Shown here in pieces: positions 1 through 6,528 of a stretch of 7,250 bases of DNA. Under the pieces are notes generated by a model. That model was not told the origin of the DNA, searched no databases, and was given only the letters and a program-made list of their open reading frames with translations. The stretch's first letter is position 1, and each line of letters opens with the position of its first letter. The position numbers and the translations under genes were made by a program. Origin of the DNA: Acidobacteriota bacterium. Its GTDB lineage: Bacteria; Acidobacteriota; Terriglobia; Acidoferrales; UBA7541. The DNA lies in contig JAFAZL010000372.1 of the NCBI GenBank assembly GCA_019239815.1, positions 1-7,250 on the forward strand. Reading direction: 5' to 3'.

Positions 1-42
1 CGGCCATGAACTTGAAACCAAAAGCATCACGTCTCGGCGGTC

Positions 43-573
43 TCATTGCCGCCAAGATGGGCCGTCAGCTATCTTTTCGACTCGCGTGACAAATGTTATT
101 TTCGATTCCTCGCGGTCGCCGATCTGGGCGGTGACTTCCCAACAGCCCGGAGTCGAAAAAATCAAAAAGCTCGCTTGGAAGCCGGTGCTGTTAGCATCAT
201 TCATTTGGTTTGTTTCAAACCGTAGCGGTGGTGCAGCGGCATCGATTCGATGGCCGGTGACGTTGATTTTGCCTCGAATGCCACGCGTCCATCCGAACTT
301 CATTCCCAGCGCACCCTCTTTGGTTTGAAATCCGGCTCCCCCGGGTTTGAACACAACTGTTCCATCTGGCCACAGTCCGAACGGACCAACGGACAACAAC
401 GCGTTCCCGAAGCTCCCTTCATTTCGTTGCGAAGAGCCCGGGACGATTCCATTCGGTCTAGTGACATGGCAAAAGTCGGACTGCGGCGTCCGTGCTGAAA
501 GGAAGTTAGGTGGCGTAACCGCGATTAGAGTCCCGGCGGTGCAACAAAAGAGTAAAAAAATGAGGGGCTTCAT
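43..573 (-). CDS. Small secreted protein of unknown function
   Basis: This 176-residue protein is not recognised as a named family. The first ~20 residues (one Lys, then the hydrophobic run LIFLLFCCTAGTLIA) read as a Sec signal peptide, so the mature protein is probably exported. Cys10/Cys11 sit in the hydrophobic core and do not make a clear lipobox. The mature part is rich in Gly, Pro and aromatic residues. It contains a block at 59-80 (LLSVGPFGLWPDGTVVFKPG) and a C-terminal beta-rich segment with TPGCWEVTAQIGD at 141-153, followed by a strand ending FVTRVEKI. From memory, similar 'GCWEVT' endings occur in uncharacterised acidobacterial proteins. The start is supported by GAGGAG (minus strand; plus 582-587) 8 nt upstream of ATG. 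The gene lies downstream of the ADOP1 permease on the same strand, but the 343-bp gap argues for its own promoter. Function is unknown. Confidence 0.75.
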   Translation of the reverse strand: MKPLIFLLFCCTAGTLIAVTPPNFLSARTPQSDFCHVTRPNGIVPGSSQRNEGSFGNALLSVGPFGLWPDGTVVFKPGGAGFQTKEGALGMKFGWTRGIRGKINVTGHRIDAAAPPLRFETNQMNDANSTGFQASFLIFSTPGCWEVTAQIGDREESKITFVTRVEKIADGPSWRQ

Positions 574-654
574 TGTGCTTTCTCCTCTGCCTAAGGAGAC
601 GTTCTCAGTGCAGGATCGTTAGCCACCATGCCAGCACCGAACGAGGTGCCAATC

Positions 655-685
655 GTCGGAGTTCAAATCCGACCCGTCAGCTCCA
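655..685 (+). other. tRNA 3'-end-like remnant (T-arm, acceptor 3' strand, CCA)
   Basis: The segment reads like the last ~30 nt of a tRNA gene: a stem GTCGGA/TCCGAC (655-660/668-673) around GTTCAAA, then CGTCAGC (675-681), a T at the discriminator position and CCA (683-685). An acceptor strand CGTCAGC-T-CCA would fit a tRNA beginning GCTGACG, as some tRNA-Thr genes do. No matching 5' acceptor strand, D-arm or anticodon arm is seen upstream, and the stem/loop register is off by 1-2 nt from the canonical T-arm. This is therefore at best a degenerate fragment. tRNA 3' ends are classic attachment sites for integrases, so an old att site is possible. Chance resemblance cannot be excluded. Confidence 0.3.
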
Positions 686-706
686 GTGCTTTTCGACGCA
701 TGATTC

Positions 707-755
707 CTTTTTTCAAAGGCACGCACTGAAAAAAGCTCACTTTTTCTCTTCAGTG
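707..755. terminator. Overlapping alternative hairpins, possible terminator or attenuator
   Basis: CTTTTTTCA (707-715) pairs perfectly with TGAAAAAAG (727-735) around an 11-nt loop. The second arm overlaps another hairpin, CACTGAA (724-730) with TTCAGTG (749-755), extended inside by AAAAG (731-735) with CTTTT (740-744). The two folds cannot coexist. On the minus strand they lie about 160-210 nt beyond the ADOP1 stop and 130-180 nt before the secreted-protein gene. Neither has a clean GC-rich stem followed by a T-run, so a standard intrinsic terminator is uncertain. Confidence 0.3.
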
Positions 756-801
756 ATTACTGGGGGATCGCCAGGCTGAATGTTTCCGCAGTCGGACTTG
801 A

Positions 802-822
802 CGAAGTGAGCGCTCGACTTCG
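802..822. repeat. Near-palindrome downstream of ADOP1
   Basis: CGAAGT (802-807) and ACTTCG (817-822) are perfect inverted arms around GAGCGCTCG, whose first eight bases are themselves a palindrome. The site lies about 95 nt past the ADOP1 stop in the transcript direction. It could form a stable RNA hairpin that protects or ends that message. No T-run follows. Confidence 0.3.
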
Positions 823-916
823 CCGTTGACTCACCCGATTTGCCCTTATAAAGCCACCGCATGGTCTTATTCCTTAACGCCTTTACGGCTGCAGCAGGGC
901 AAGTCAAGCCAAGGGG

Positions 917-3639
917 TTATTGATCCCTTAGTGCTTGCATAGGGTCGACCCGTAACGCTCGTCGTGCCGGCATTAGGCTTGCCGCCAGCGCCAGTCCACA
1001 CAGGAACATCGAACTGAACACGAACGCCAATGGATTCATTTTCTCAGGCGCCAGGCTCGAAGCAACCGAAGGCGCAATATAGCTCTGACTAGTGGCAAGT
1101 CTTCCTACGACATAGGCAGCAAAGCAGCCCACCACACAGGCGCCAAGCGCCACGTCTCGCCGAGAATCAAGCGCAACACATCGCTAGGGCTAGCTCCTAC
1201 AGCGACGCGAATTCCGACTTCTTTTGTTCGCTGGCTGACCGAATACGAGACCACGCTGTAGATTCCTATTCCTGCGAGCACGATTGCCAGCCCAGCAACC
1301 AATCCAATCAGAACCGCTGCAATGCGCTTCAGCCACAGCGATTCCGAGATCACGTCGGCCATCGAATTCATGTCCCGAAGTGGCATGTCGGGATCAAAAT
1401 TCCGGATAGACTTGAGAACGGCGCTCGCCACCAGGGCCGGATCCGACTTCGTTCGGGCCATCACCCAAACATCGGTCCAAGGGTCTTGACGCAATGACCA
1501 GAACATCTCTGGCAAAGCATTGCGATCGAGACCATTCAACTTGAAATCGGCGACAACGCCCACGATCACTGGATTCCCATACCAAACGCTGACCCGTTTC
1601 CCGATTGGATTCTGACTGGGAAAGAACGCCTTCACAAAGGTTTCGTTTACTACGGCGACCAATGGTGCTTCGGGGCCGTCCCGCTCCTCCAAGAATCGTC
1701 CACTGACGAGCTTAAGGCGAAGTGCGCGAAAATACTCTGGATTCACCCGCTCGATGCCGGTCTGTATCTGGATCACAGTATCCAAACGCGTTGAGCCAGA
1801 GCGTTCGCTCAGAGGCGGCTCGTGTCCTGGGATAACGACAGGCGAAGGGTTGATTTCATGTCGCAACGGCAAGAGCGCCGACATCGCCACGGACTCTATT
1901 CCGGGAACCGCGGCGATGATTTGTTCAAGCTGTTCGTAGAGCCGCTCTCGTCGGGGATCCTTGGCGCCGAAAGAAAACTTCCCATAACTAACAGCCGGGA
2001 CCTGCACACGGAATGCGAGCAGGTTGCTGGGATCGAAACCGGGATCAACACGCCGGAGCCGGACAAAGCTTTGCACTAGAATGACTCCCAGAATGAGCAG
2101 CACGAGAGAGAACACAAATTCACTCACAATGAATGCCCGCCCTAGCCGCCGCTTACCACTGCCAGAAGAAAAAGCGCGTCCTTCTATCTGGAGTGTGAGG
2201 CTGGAACGGTCGCGTGAGTTTTTCAGCGTCATAAGACTGCACGTCATGCTCGCGACGAAACAGATACCGCAAACAAATGCGAGCAAAGGAAAGTCAACCC
2301 TCACCGTTTCAAGCCTAGGCAGACCGGTGGATTCAGGCAGGTTTGCCAGCATCACCTTGGTTAGAACAAATGCAAAACCGAAACCTAACGCTCCCGCAGC
2401 CAACGACAGACCGAGGTTTTCAATGAACAGCTGGTATGCAATCCGTGCGCCGCTGGCGCCCAACGCTTTGCGAATTGCGAATTCTGTCTGCCGTTCAAGC
2501 ACTCGCGCTAGAAGAAGATTGGCCACGTTGACTAATGCTATCAGCAATAACAGCGTGACTCCGCCCGAGAGCAGCAAGAGAAGCTTCCAACTACTGCCGA
2601 TAAGCTGTGCATCCATCGGAACGACGACTGCGTTAAGGAAATCGTCGGGATGATCCTCGATGAGCCGCGCCGAAATAACGTCGAACTGAATTTGAGCTTG
2701 TTCCCAGGTGATTCCCGGCTTGAGCCTGGCCAGCGGGATCAAACCCCAGGACTTGCGGTCGCTTCTCTCTCCCTGATTGGCCAAGTGCGGTATCCAGAAC
2801 TCTGAGTAGCCCCACGGAGTCGGATAGAAAGTCGCCGGCATCACGCCCACAATTTGGTACGACTCCCGATCAAGAGAAATTCGCGCCCCAATGATGTCAG
2901 GATTGGCGGCCAGTCGCTGCACCCACATGCGATTGCTGATCACCACTACATGAGCGCCACCTGATTCATAGTCGCTGGCCTGAAGACCGCGGCCCAACTG
3001 CGCTGGAGTGCCGAGCATCTCGAAGAAATCGTCGTAGACCTCTTGCCCGTCCACGAGATCTGTTTCCTTGCCGCCGGTCAGCAGCATGGAGCACTTCCGA
3101 TAAGCGCTAATTCTTTCGAAACTCTGATTTTGTTCTCGCCAATCATAAAGATCGGCCGGGCGAGCAGAACTGAAGAAGACTTGATCTCCGCGGCGATAAT
3201 GTTGCCCTGGGGGCCCATCCGAACCCCAGACGTGGACGAGATTCTCTGGTTGACGAAACGGCAGAGGAGCGAAGATCACCGTCTTAACTACACTAAAGAT
3301 AGAAGTTGTGGCCCCGATTCCAAGGGCGAGCGTCACGCACGCAATGACCGCAAAACCGGGACTTCTGCGAAACATACGAAGACCGAAGCGGCCATCTTGC
3401 AGAAAATTGTCAACAAAATTGATCCGGCGTGCGTCGCGGCATTCCTCTTTCACTTGTTCGACGCCTCCGAGCGCGCGAAAAGCGGCATGACGAGCTTCTT
3501 GCGGATTCATTCCTTGCTTGACGCATTCTTCGATTTGACTCTGCAGATGAAACCGAAGCTCTTCGTCGAGTTCCAGTTCCGCTTTGTCTTTGCGGAAAAG
3601 CGAGCGCATCCGAAGTGGCAATTTGTAGTACCAACGCAT
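917..3639 (-). pseudogene. ADOP1: MacB/FtsX-like permease with a C-terminal frameshift
   Basis: This is a large ABC-type permease of the ADOP kind, probably an inner-membrane protein. Such proteins resemble MacB but lack an adjacent ATPase gene, and their substrate is unknown. The main frame (844 codons from ATG 3639) shows a cytoplasmic prefix domain (about 1-75, ELDEELRFHLQSQIEE), TM1 (about 96-117), a periplasmic MacB_PCD-like domain (about 120-340), an FtsX core with TMs at about 352-376, 405-428 and 449-472, TM at about 501-523, a second periplasmic domain (about 530-765), and TM at about 776-798 with the family motif RTKEVGIRVAVGAS. The frame is then lost near 1150, and the expected ending (ALGACVVGCFAAYVVGRLA to PARRALRVDPMQAL) continues in another frame to TAA at 917. 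The total of 2723 nt is one short of 908 codons, fitting a single-base deletion. AAGGAG lies 8 nt before ATG, and PadR1 is 25 bp upstream. It is either a recent pseudogene or a sequence error. Confidence 0.85.
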
Positions 3640-3664
3640 GGCTCCGGCTCCTTAGGATATCTCC

Positions 3665-3994
3665 CTAAGACATATCGAGGACCAGCCCGATGGCTGATGA
3701 AAGGCGCTTCCATTGCTCTTGCTCTTGGCGCAGATATTTCGCGCCGTCTGGAGTCATCGAATAAAATTTGGCGCGGCGATTGTTCTCAGACTCTCCCCAT
3801 TTGGCGCGAATCCAGCCCTGTTGCTCAAGGCGATGGAGTGCGGGATACAGCGCCCCTTGGTTCACCTGCAAGACCTCGTTGGAGACCTGCCGGATGCGTT
3901 GTGCGATTCCCCAGCCGTGCATGGGCTGGAGCGCAAGGGTTCTCAAGATCAAGAGGTCCAACGTGCCCTGCACAAGGTCTGTAGGCTTAGCCAT
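3665..3994 (-). CDS. PadR1: acidobacterial-type PadR transcriptional regulator
   Basis: This 109-residue PadR-family winged-helix repressor matches the short acidobacterial type (TIGR03433-like). Hallmarks are LVQGTLDLLILRTL (7-20), HGWGIAQRI (26-34), VNQGALYPALHRLEQQGWI (44-62, recognition helix and start of the wing) and SENNRRAKFYSMTPDG (69-84), followed by a short C-terminal dimerisation helix (85-105). Such proteins bind inverted repeats as dimers. ATG 3994 is preferred over a start 11 codons upstream because AGGAG lies 9 nt before it, and because the upstream start would put the operator inside the coding region. It precedes ADOP1 by 25 bp on the same strand, so they form a two-gene operon that it probably represses. 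PadR2 is a clear paralogue. Confidence 0.92.
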   Translation of the reverse strand: MAKPTDLVQGTLDLLILRTLALQPMHGWGIAQRIRQVSNEVLQVNQGALYPALHRLEQQGWIRAKWGESENNRRAKFYSMTPDGAKYLRQEQEQWKRLSSAIGLVLDMS

Positions 3995-4001
3995 AAACGA
4001 G

Positions 4002-4043
4002 TCTCCTGTCGATGAATGACAGGACACTATCTTAGACTCTTGT
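4002..4043 (-). promoter_or_regulatory. PadR1 promoter/operator: three alternating half-sites
   Basis: On the plus strand three 8-bp half-sites alternate in direction: TCTCCTGT (4002-4009), ACAGGACA (4019-4026) and ACTCTTGT (4036-4043), at steps of 17 and 17 bp. The first, read on the coding (minus) strand, is ACAGGAGA and contains the PadR1 Shine-Dalgarno AGGAG. The outer pair, GACA/TGTC (4018-4044), bounds an imperfect palindrome. By alignment with the PadR2 promoter, the -10 would be GATAGT on the minus strand (plus 4026-4031), touching the middle half-site. No good -35 is seen. Binding here could block both transcription and translation starts. This is inferred from sequence symmetry and from the matching array before PadR2. 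Confidence 0.6.
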
Positions 4044-4097
4044 CAGCGAATTAGGGAAGCAAGGCTTTTTGGTCGACAACTCAGTGCGCCCTGAACT

Positions 4098-4146
4098 CCC
4101 GATAAGTCGGGTGAATTCGATAGGTCGATGCAACATCATCTGATGT
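4098..4146. repeat. Two perfect inverted repeats before the IS30 relic
   Basis: CCCGA-TAAG-TCGGG (4098-4111) and ACATCA-TC-TGATGT (4133-4146) are perfect short palindromes in the 80 bp before the transposase relic. They could belong to the left end of the insertion sequence or its promoter. The matching right end is not visible, because the element is cut, so the IS boundary cannot be fixed from this window. Confidence 0.3.
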
Positions 4147-4174
4147 AGGTCTGCTCTGAAAAGGTGGTGTTGGC

Positions 4175-4720
4175 ATGAGGCCAGGGATAGGGTTTGGTCT
4201 TTCTGCGATGGAGAAGCATGAAGTTTGGATCCGCTGGAAAGCGGGACAGTCGCTGCATGAGCTTGGGCGGGTTTTTGATAAGCCCCATAGCTGCATTCGT
4301 GCCGTGTTGTTGCCTCGCGGTGGCATCCCTCCTATTGCTCGACGCCGCTCGCGGCTAGCACTCACTGTCGCGGAGCGAGAAGACATCTCGCGAGGAATCG
4401 CTTCCGCGGCGTCGACTCGTGAGATCGCCAGTCGCCTTGCTCGAGCAGCGTCGACAGTGAGCCGGGAAATCTCGCGCCATGGCGGCCGCCCTGCCTATCG
4501 TGCCCATGACGCGGATCGGCAAGCTTGGTATTCGACGTTGCGGCCGAAGCGATGCCTTCTGGGGGCAACCGTAAGTTACGGAACATCGTTGCGAGTAGAC
4601 TGATCCTGGACTGGTCGCCAGAGCAGATTTCCCGATGGTTGAAGATCAAGTATCCCGATGACCAGAGCATGCACGTGTCCCACGAGACCATCTACCGTAG
4701 CCTGTTCATTCAAGCCCGTG
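4175..4720 (+). pseudogene. IS30-family transposase relic, frameshifted and truncated
   Basis: The first frame (ATG 4175, AAGGTGG about 8 nt upstream) gives the N-terminal DNA-binding part of an IS30-type transposase: VWIRWKAGQSLHELGRVF, then a second helix-turn-helix with REDISRGIAS, STREIASRLARAASTVSREI and GGRPAYRAHDAD, up to LRPKRCLL. At the run of five G (4561-4565) the homology passes to another frame, continuing NRKLRNIVASRLILDWSPEQISRWL and then VSHETIYRSLFIQARG, ending near 4720. Loss of one G explains the shift. Beyond 4720 the sequence no longer resembles IS30, and the DDE integrase core is absent. About half of a usual 340-390-residue protein remains. It cannot encode an active transposase, though a full copy elsewhere in the genome could act on its ends if any remain. 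Confidence 0.85.
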
Positions 4721-4767
4721 GCCCGGTGTATTCCGCCGGACAAGATCGATTAGACCTAGGCACCGGG
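4721..4767. repeat. Inverted repeat at the IS30 break
   Basis: CCCGGTG (4721-4727) and CACCGGG (4761-4767) form a perfect 7-bp inverted repeat exactly where the IS30 similarity ends. The 33-nt interior holds a CCTAGG palindrome. It may mark the deletion or insertion junction or be chance. No T-run follows, so it is not an obvious terminator. Confidence 0.3.
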
Positions 4768-4843
4768 CGAGTTTACTGTTGGCGATCTGTTGCGGCATTT
4801 GGCGGTCGCTGCGTTTGAGTCTCCATCGCTCTTACCATTAAAT
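4760..4843 (+). pseudogene. Possible 27-codon coding fragment joined to the IS30 relic
   Basis: In the frame opened by TAG at 4757 and closed by TAG at 4841 the translation reads APGEFTVGDLLRHLAVAAF and then a short Ser/Pro/Leu tail. The phrase FTVGDLLRHLA resembles the first helix of DinB-like four-helix proteins. There is no start codon, and the fragment is too short to assign. If real, it is a fragment of another gene joined to the broken transposase. Confidence 0.2.
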
Positions 4844-5117
4844 CGGAAATAGGCCACTGCGCGCCGAAGTAAAACACAAAATCAGCGCCGACCAGAGTTG
4901 GTTTGCGCATGGATTCAGAATGTGAGTTGGAAACGCACGGTCACCAGGCAGGCATGCACATTTCCAAAAAGCAGACGCGCCTACTGTGCACAGACTGTGC
5001 ACGAATCGATCGTTTTCAACAGATTGGAGTTAGCTTTTGAGCGAAAGCAGGTTCCCCGATTTGTTGGAAACAATAGTAGTTAGAAGAATTGGATGGAGTC
5101 GTTAGGGTGCCAGGGTG
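4844..5117. other. Decayed intergenic stretch with tandem CTGTGCAC
   Basis: No gene is supported. The only clear structure is a two-copy 11-bp direct repeat: ACTGTGCAC at 4983-4991 and again at 4994-5002. The first copy is part of a perfect 10-bp palindrome, CTGTGCACAG (4984-4993). One-helical-turn spacing and palindromy would suit a protein-binding site, but no nearby promoter or gene start is seen. Confidence 0.35.
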
Positions 5118-5159
5118 TGCGCCCAAGGCAGGCGCGCTACCAGGCTGCGCTACGCCCCG
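5118..5159 (-). pseudogene. 5' part of tRNA-Pro(UGG), truncated in the anticodon arm
   Basis: Read on the minus strand from 5159, the 42 nt match the tRNA-Pro pattern: acceptor 5' strand CGGGGCG, TA, D-arm GCGC-AGCCTGGTA-GCGC, G26, anticodon 5' strand CCTGC and loop CTTGGGC with anticodon TGG, then GCA as the first three bases of the 3' strand. The expected GCAGG changes to GCACA. Nothing resembling a variable loop, T-arm (TTCAAAT/TTCGAAT) or acceptor 3' strand follows. The gene is therefore cut at about position 41 and cannot give a functional tRNA. A TAGAAT -10-like box lies 18 nt upstream (minus strand; plus 5178-5183), suggesting part of the original promoter is retained. Confidence 0.75.
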
Positions 5160-5344
5160 ACATGACGTGCCTCATTTATTCTAGAGGACTTTAGCCGATT
5201 ACTCCACAATTCCAGATCGCTTCTCGATCGTCGGCGGCGTTCTCTCCGAACCTTCCAGAAACAGTGGCGTAAGGCAAACACCCCATTGCGCGCATGCGCA
5301 GATGATGATGACCTGACCTCGTAAGCTGAAATCGAGGTGTTCGA
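5160..5344. promoter_or_regulatory. Upstream region of the DUF1772-type gene, with a GCGCATGCGC palindrome
   Basis: This 185-bp interval holds the upstream flanks of the tRNA-Pro fragment (minus) and of the membrane-protein gene (plus). A perfect 10-bp palindrome, GCGCATGCGC (5290-5299), sits about 45 bp before the ATG at 5345 and could be an operator. GAGGTG (about 5334-5339) is the likely ribosome binding site, 5 nt before ATG. No convincing -35/-10 pair could be chosen. Confidence 0.3.
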
Positions 5345-5857
5345 ATGATCCTCGTTCTGGAGGTGATTACAATTTTCTTCGCCGCCGTCGCGATGAGCTT
5401 GGCGCTTGCCCACGCCCTCGAATTCCCAGGCAAAATGCGTCTCAACCCCGACACCTACATGGCCATTCAGACGATCTACTATCCAGGATTCACCATAGGC
5501 GGCATCGGCGAACCGCTCGCGATCATAGGTTCGTTCACGCTTCTCATTGCGATGCGCGACGAACGAAGCTTCGCCTGGATCGCCGTCGGACTCGTCGCCT
5601 TAGTCGCCATGCACGCAGTCTTCTGGTTCGTCACTCAGCCGACCAACCGTTTTTGGCTGCGGAACCAGCAAATGGCAAATGCAGGCTCAAAGTTCTTCGG
5701 AACTGAAAGAAGCAGCGGCCCACATTCGCAAGAGAAACCCGTCACAGACTTCACCAGCATGCGGAACCGTTGGGAGTATTCGCACATCGCGCGAGCCTTC
5801 CTTTCCATCGTGGCTCTGATCGTTCTCGTCATTGCTCTCGCCGAATCACGTTCCTAG
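5345..5857 (+). CDS. DUF1772-type four-helix membrane protein
   Basis: This 170-residue integral membrane protein resembles the DUF1772 (anthrone oxygenase-like) superfamily. Predicted helices are at about 4-25, 47-70, 76-97 and 150-167. Between helices 3 and 4 are the family-like motifs VTQPTNRFW (96-104) and, after a hydrophilic loop of about 35 residues, MRNRWEYSHIARA (139-151); the NRFW and W-E-x-x-H residues are the recognisable part. Some family members are linked to anthrone oxidation, but most bacterial ones are uncharacterised, so no reaction is proposed. The start is supported by GAGGTG just upstream. It stands alone on the plus strand and converges on the ydeI-like gene, whose stop is 61 bp away. 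No clear shared terminator is seen in that gap. Confidence 0.8.
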   Translation: MILVLEVITIFFAAVAMSLALAHALEFPGKMRLNPDTYMAIQTIYYPGFTIGGIGEPLAIIGSFTLLIAMRDERSFAWIAVGLVALVAMHAVFWFVTQPTNRFWLRNQQMANAGSKFFGTERSSGPHSQEKPVTDFTSMRNRWEYSHIARAFLSIVALIVLVIALAESRS

Positions 5858-5890
5858 CTAACGGCGCCACCCGTCGCAAGGCATGAGTAT

Positions 5891-5908
5891 CTTTCCTGTT
5901 GTCACGCC
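5891..5908 (+). repeat. 18-bp direct repeat, left copy
   Basis: CTTTCCTGTTGTCACGCC recurs at 6529-6546 with one mismatch (T/C at position 12). The two copies bracket the ydeI-like gene. This left copy lies in the gap between the two convergent genes. Confidence 0.6.
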
Positions 5909-5918
5909 GGTCCGCCGC

Positions 5919-6452
5919 TTACTTGCCGTTTGTCCAAGTCCGGGCCATAAAGCGCGCTTTTTTTCCGGAAAGAACTTCCATAACCCTTCGCAAGTTGCGT
6001 TCCCTCGCCTCCGCTGACTTCAACCCAGCGAAGTAGCGAAGAACTTCCTTTTTGCGACTCGAAACAAGCGCATTCCACGCCGCTTTCGCCTGGCGCTTCG
6101 ATCGTAGCGCAGCGTCGAACCACGCCGGCATCTTATAGCCGGCGGCTCCAGCCCGATAGGAGTCGTCAAATCTCAATTCCACTCGCACGCGGTCACCCAC
6201 TCGGGTTCCCGATGCTTTCCGCACATTGCCGTGAAGATACAAATAAAAATCACCGGCTCCTCTCGGCATCAAGTTAATCCTCCACGGTGGCGTGGGTTGT
6301 CCATTGATACGGACCAAAACGGGCATGGGCTTGCGCCAACCCGCTTTGAGTCGAACCATAATCGCCGCTTTGACATTTATGTAGGGATTGATCCCTCGAA
6401 TCTCGATGATTCCGCTGAATCGCTCAACTCTCGTGGTTTTTCGATTTGTCAA
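5919..6452 (-). CDS. DUF1905/YdeI-type (OmpD-associated family) protein
   Basis: This 177-residue soluble protein has an N-terminal DUF1905-like beta domain (about 10-96: FSGIIEI, then PVLVRINGQPTPPWRINLMPRGAG, FYLYLHGNVRKA and GDRVRVELRFD). It has a C-terminal YdeI/OmpD-associated helical region (about 105-165: MPAWFDAALRS, AKAAWNALVSSRKKEVLRYFAGLKSAEAR, RRVMEVL). The family is annotated as bacteriocin protection or OmpD association by distant relatives only; biochemical function is unknown. There is no signal peptide or membrane segment. The proposed start is TTG at 6452, with AAGGGA about 8 nt before it, which gives a full DUF1905 domain; the first ATG would delete about 30 residues of it. 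The basic C-terminus could contact nucleic acid, but this is unproven. An 18-bp direct repeat flanks the gene. Confidence 0.85.
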   Translation of the reverse strand: MTNRKTTRVERFSGIIEIRGINPYINVKAAIMVRLKAGWRKPMPVLVRINGQPTPPWRINLMPRGAGDFYLYLHGNVRKASGTRVGDRVRVELRFDDSYRAGAAGYKMPAWFDAALRSKRQAKAAWNALVSSRKKEVLRYFAGLKSAEARERNLRRVMEVLSGKKARFMARTWTNGK

Positions 6453-6528
6453 CTGGACGTCCCTTCGCGAGTGGACCGCGGTCGGATGTGCAGGATACGA
6501 GCATACCGCCTTCGGTTAGTTTCACCTT

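Larger units (their letters stand above)
574..916. other. Gene-free interval with hairpins and a tRNA 3'-like sequence
   Basis: No convincing gene is seen in these 343 bases. On the minus strand they form the 3' flank of ADOP1 and the 5' flank of the secreted-protein gene. Visible structures are a tRNA 3'-end-like segment (655-685), two mutually exclusive hairpins (707-735 and 724-755) and a near-palindrome (802-822; CGAAGT and ACTTCG arms around GAGCGCTC). A short inverted repeat, TCTCC/GGAGA (581-585/595-599), overlaps the Shine-Dalgarno of the secreted-protein gene and could mask it. Confidence 0.5.

Noticed and set aside
36..53. GGCGG/CCGCC hairpin over the stop of the secreted-protein gene as a terminator
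   Set aside because: The stem is only 5 bp with an 8-nt loop, it overlaps the stop codon, and no T-run follows on the minus strand.
573..779. Plus-strand open frame of 68 codons
   Set aside because: Translation is Arg/Ser/His-rich without motifs. It has no good ribosome binding site and overlaps the hairpins and tRNA-like segment.
2024..2653. Open frame of 209 codons on the plus strand
   Set aside because: It is antisense to the ADOP1 FtsX core. It is rich in Ser, Arg and Pro, as expected of a shadow frame, and has no ribosome binding site or recognisable motif.
3043..3984. Long open frame (313 codons) on the plus strand
   Set aside because: It lies antisense across the N-terminal part of ADOP1 and PadR1, both of which have clear family signatures. 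Its translation has low-complexity, non-protein-like composition and no homology signal.
4898..5083. Plus-strand open frame of 61 codons
   Set aside because: It has no recognisable domain and no convincing ribosome binding site, and it lies in decayed intergenic DNA.
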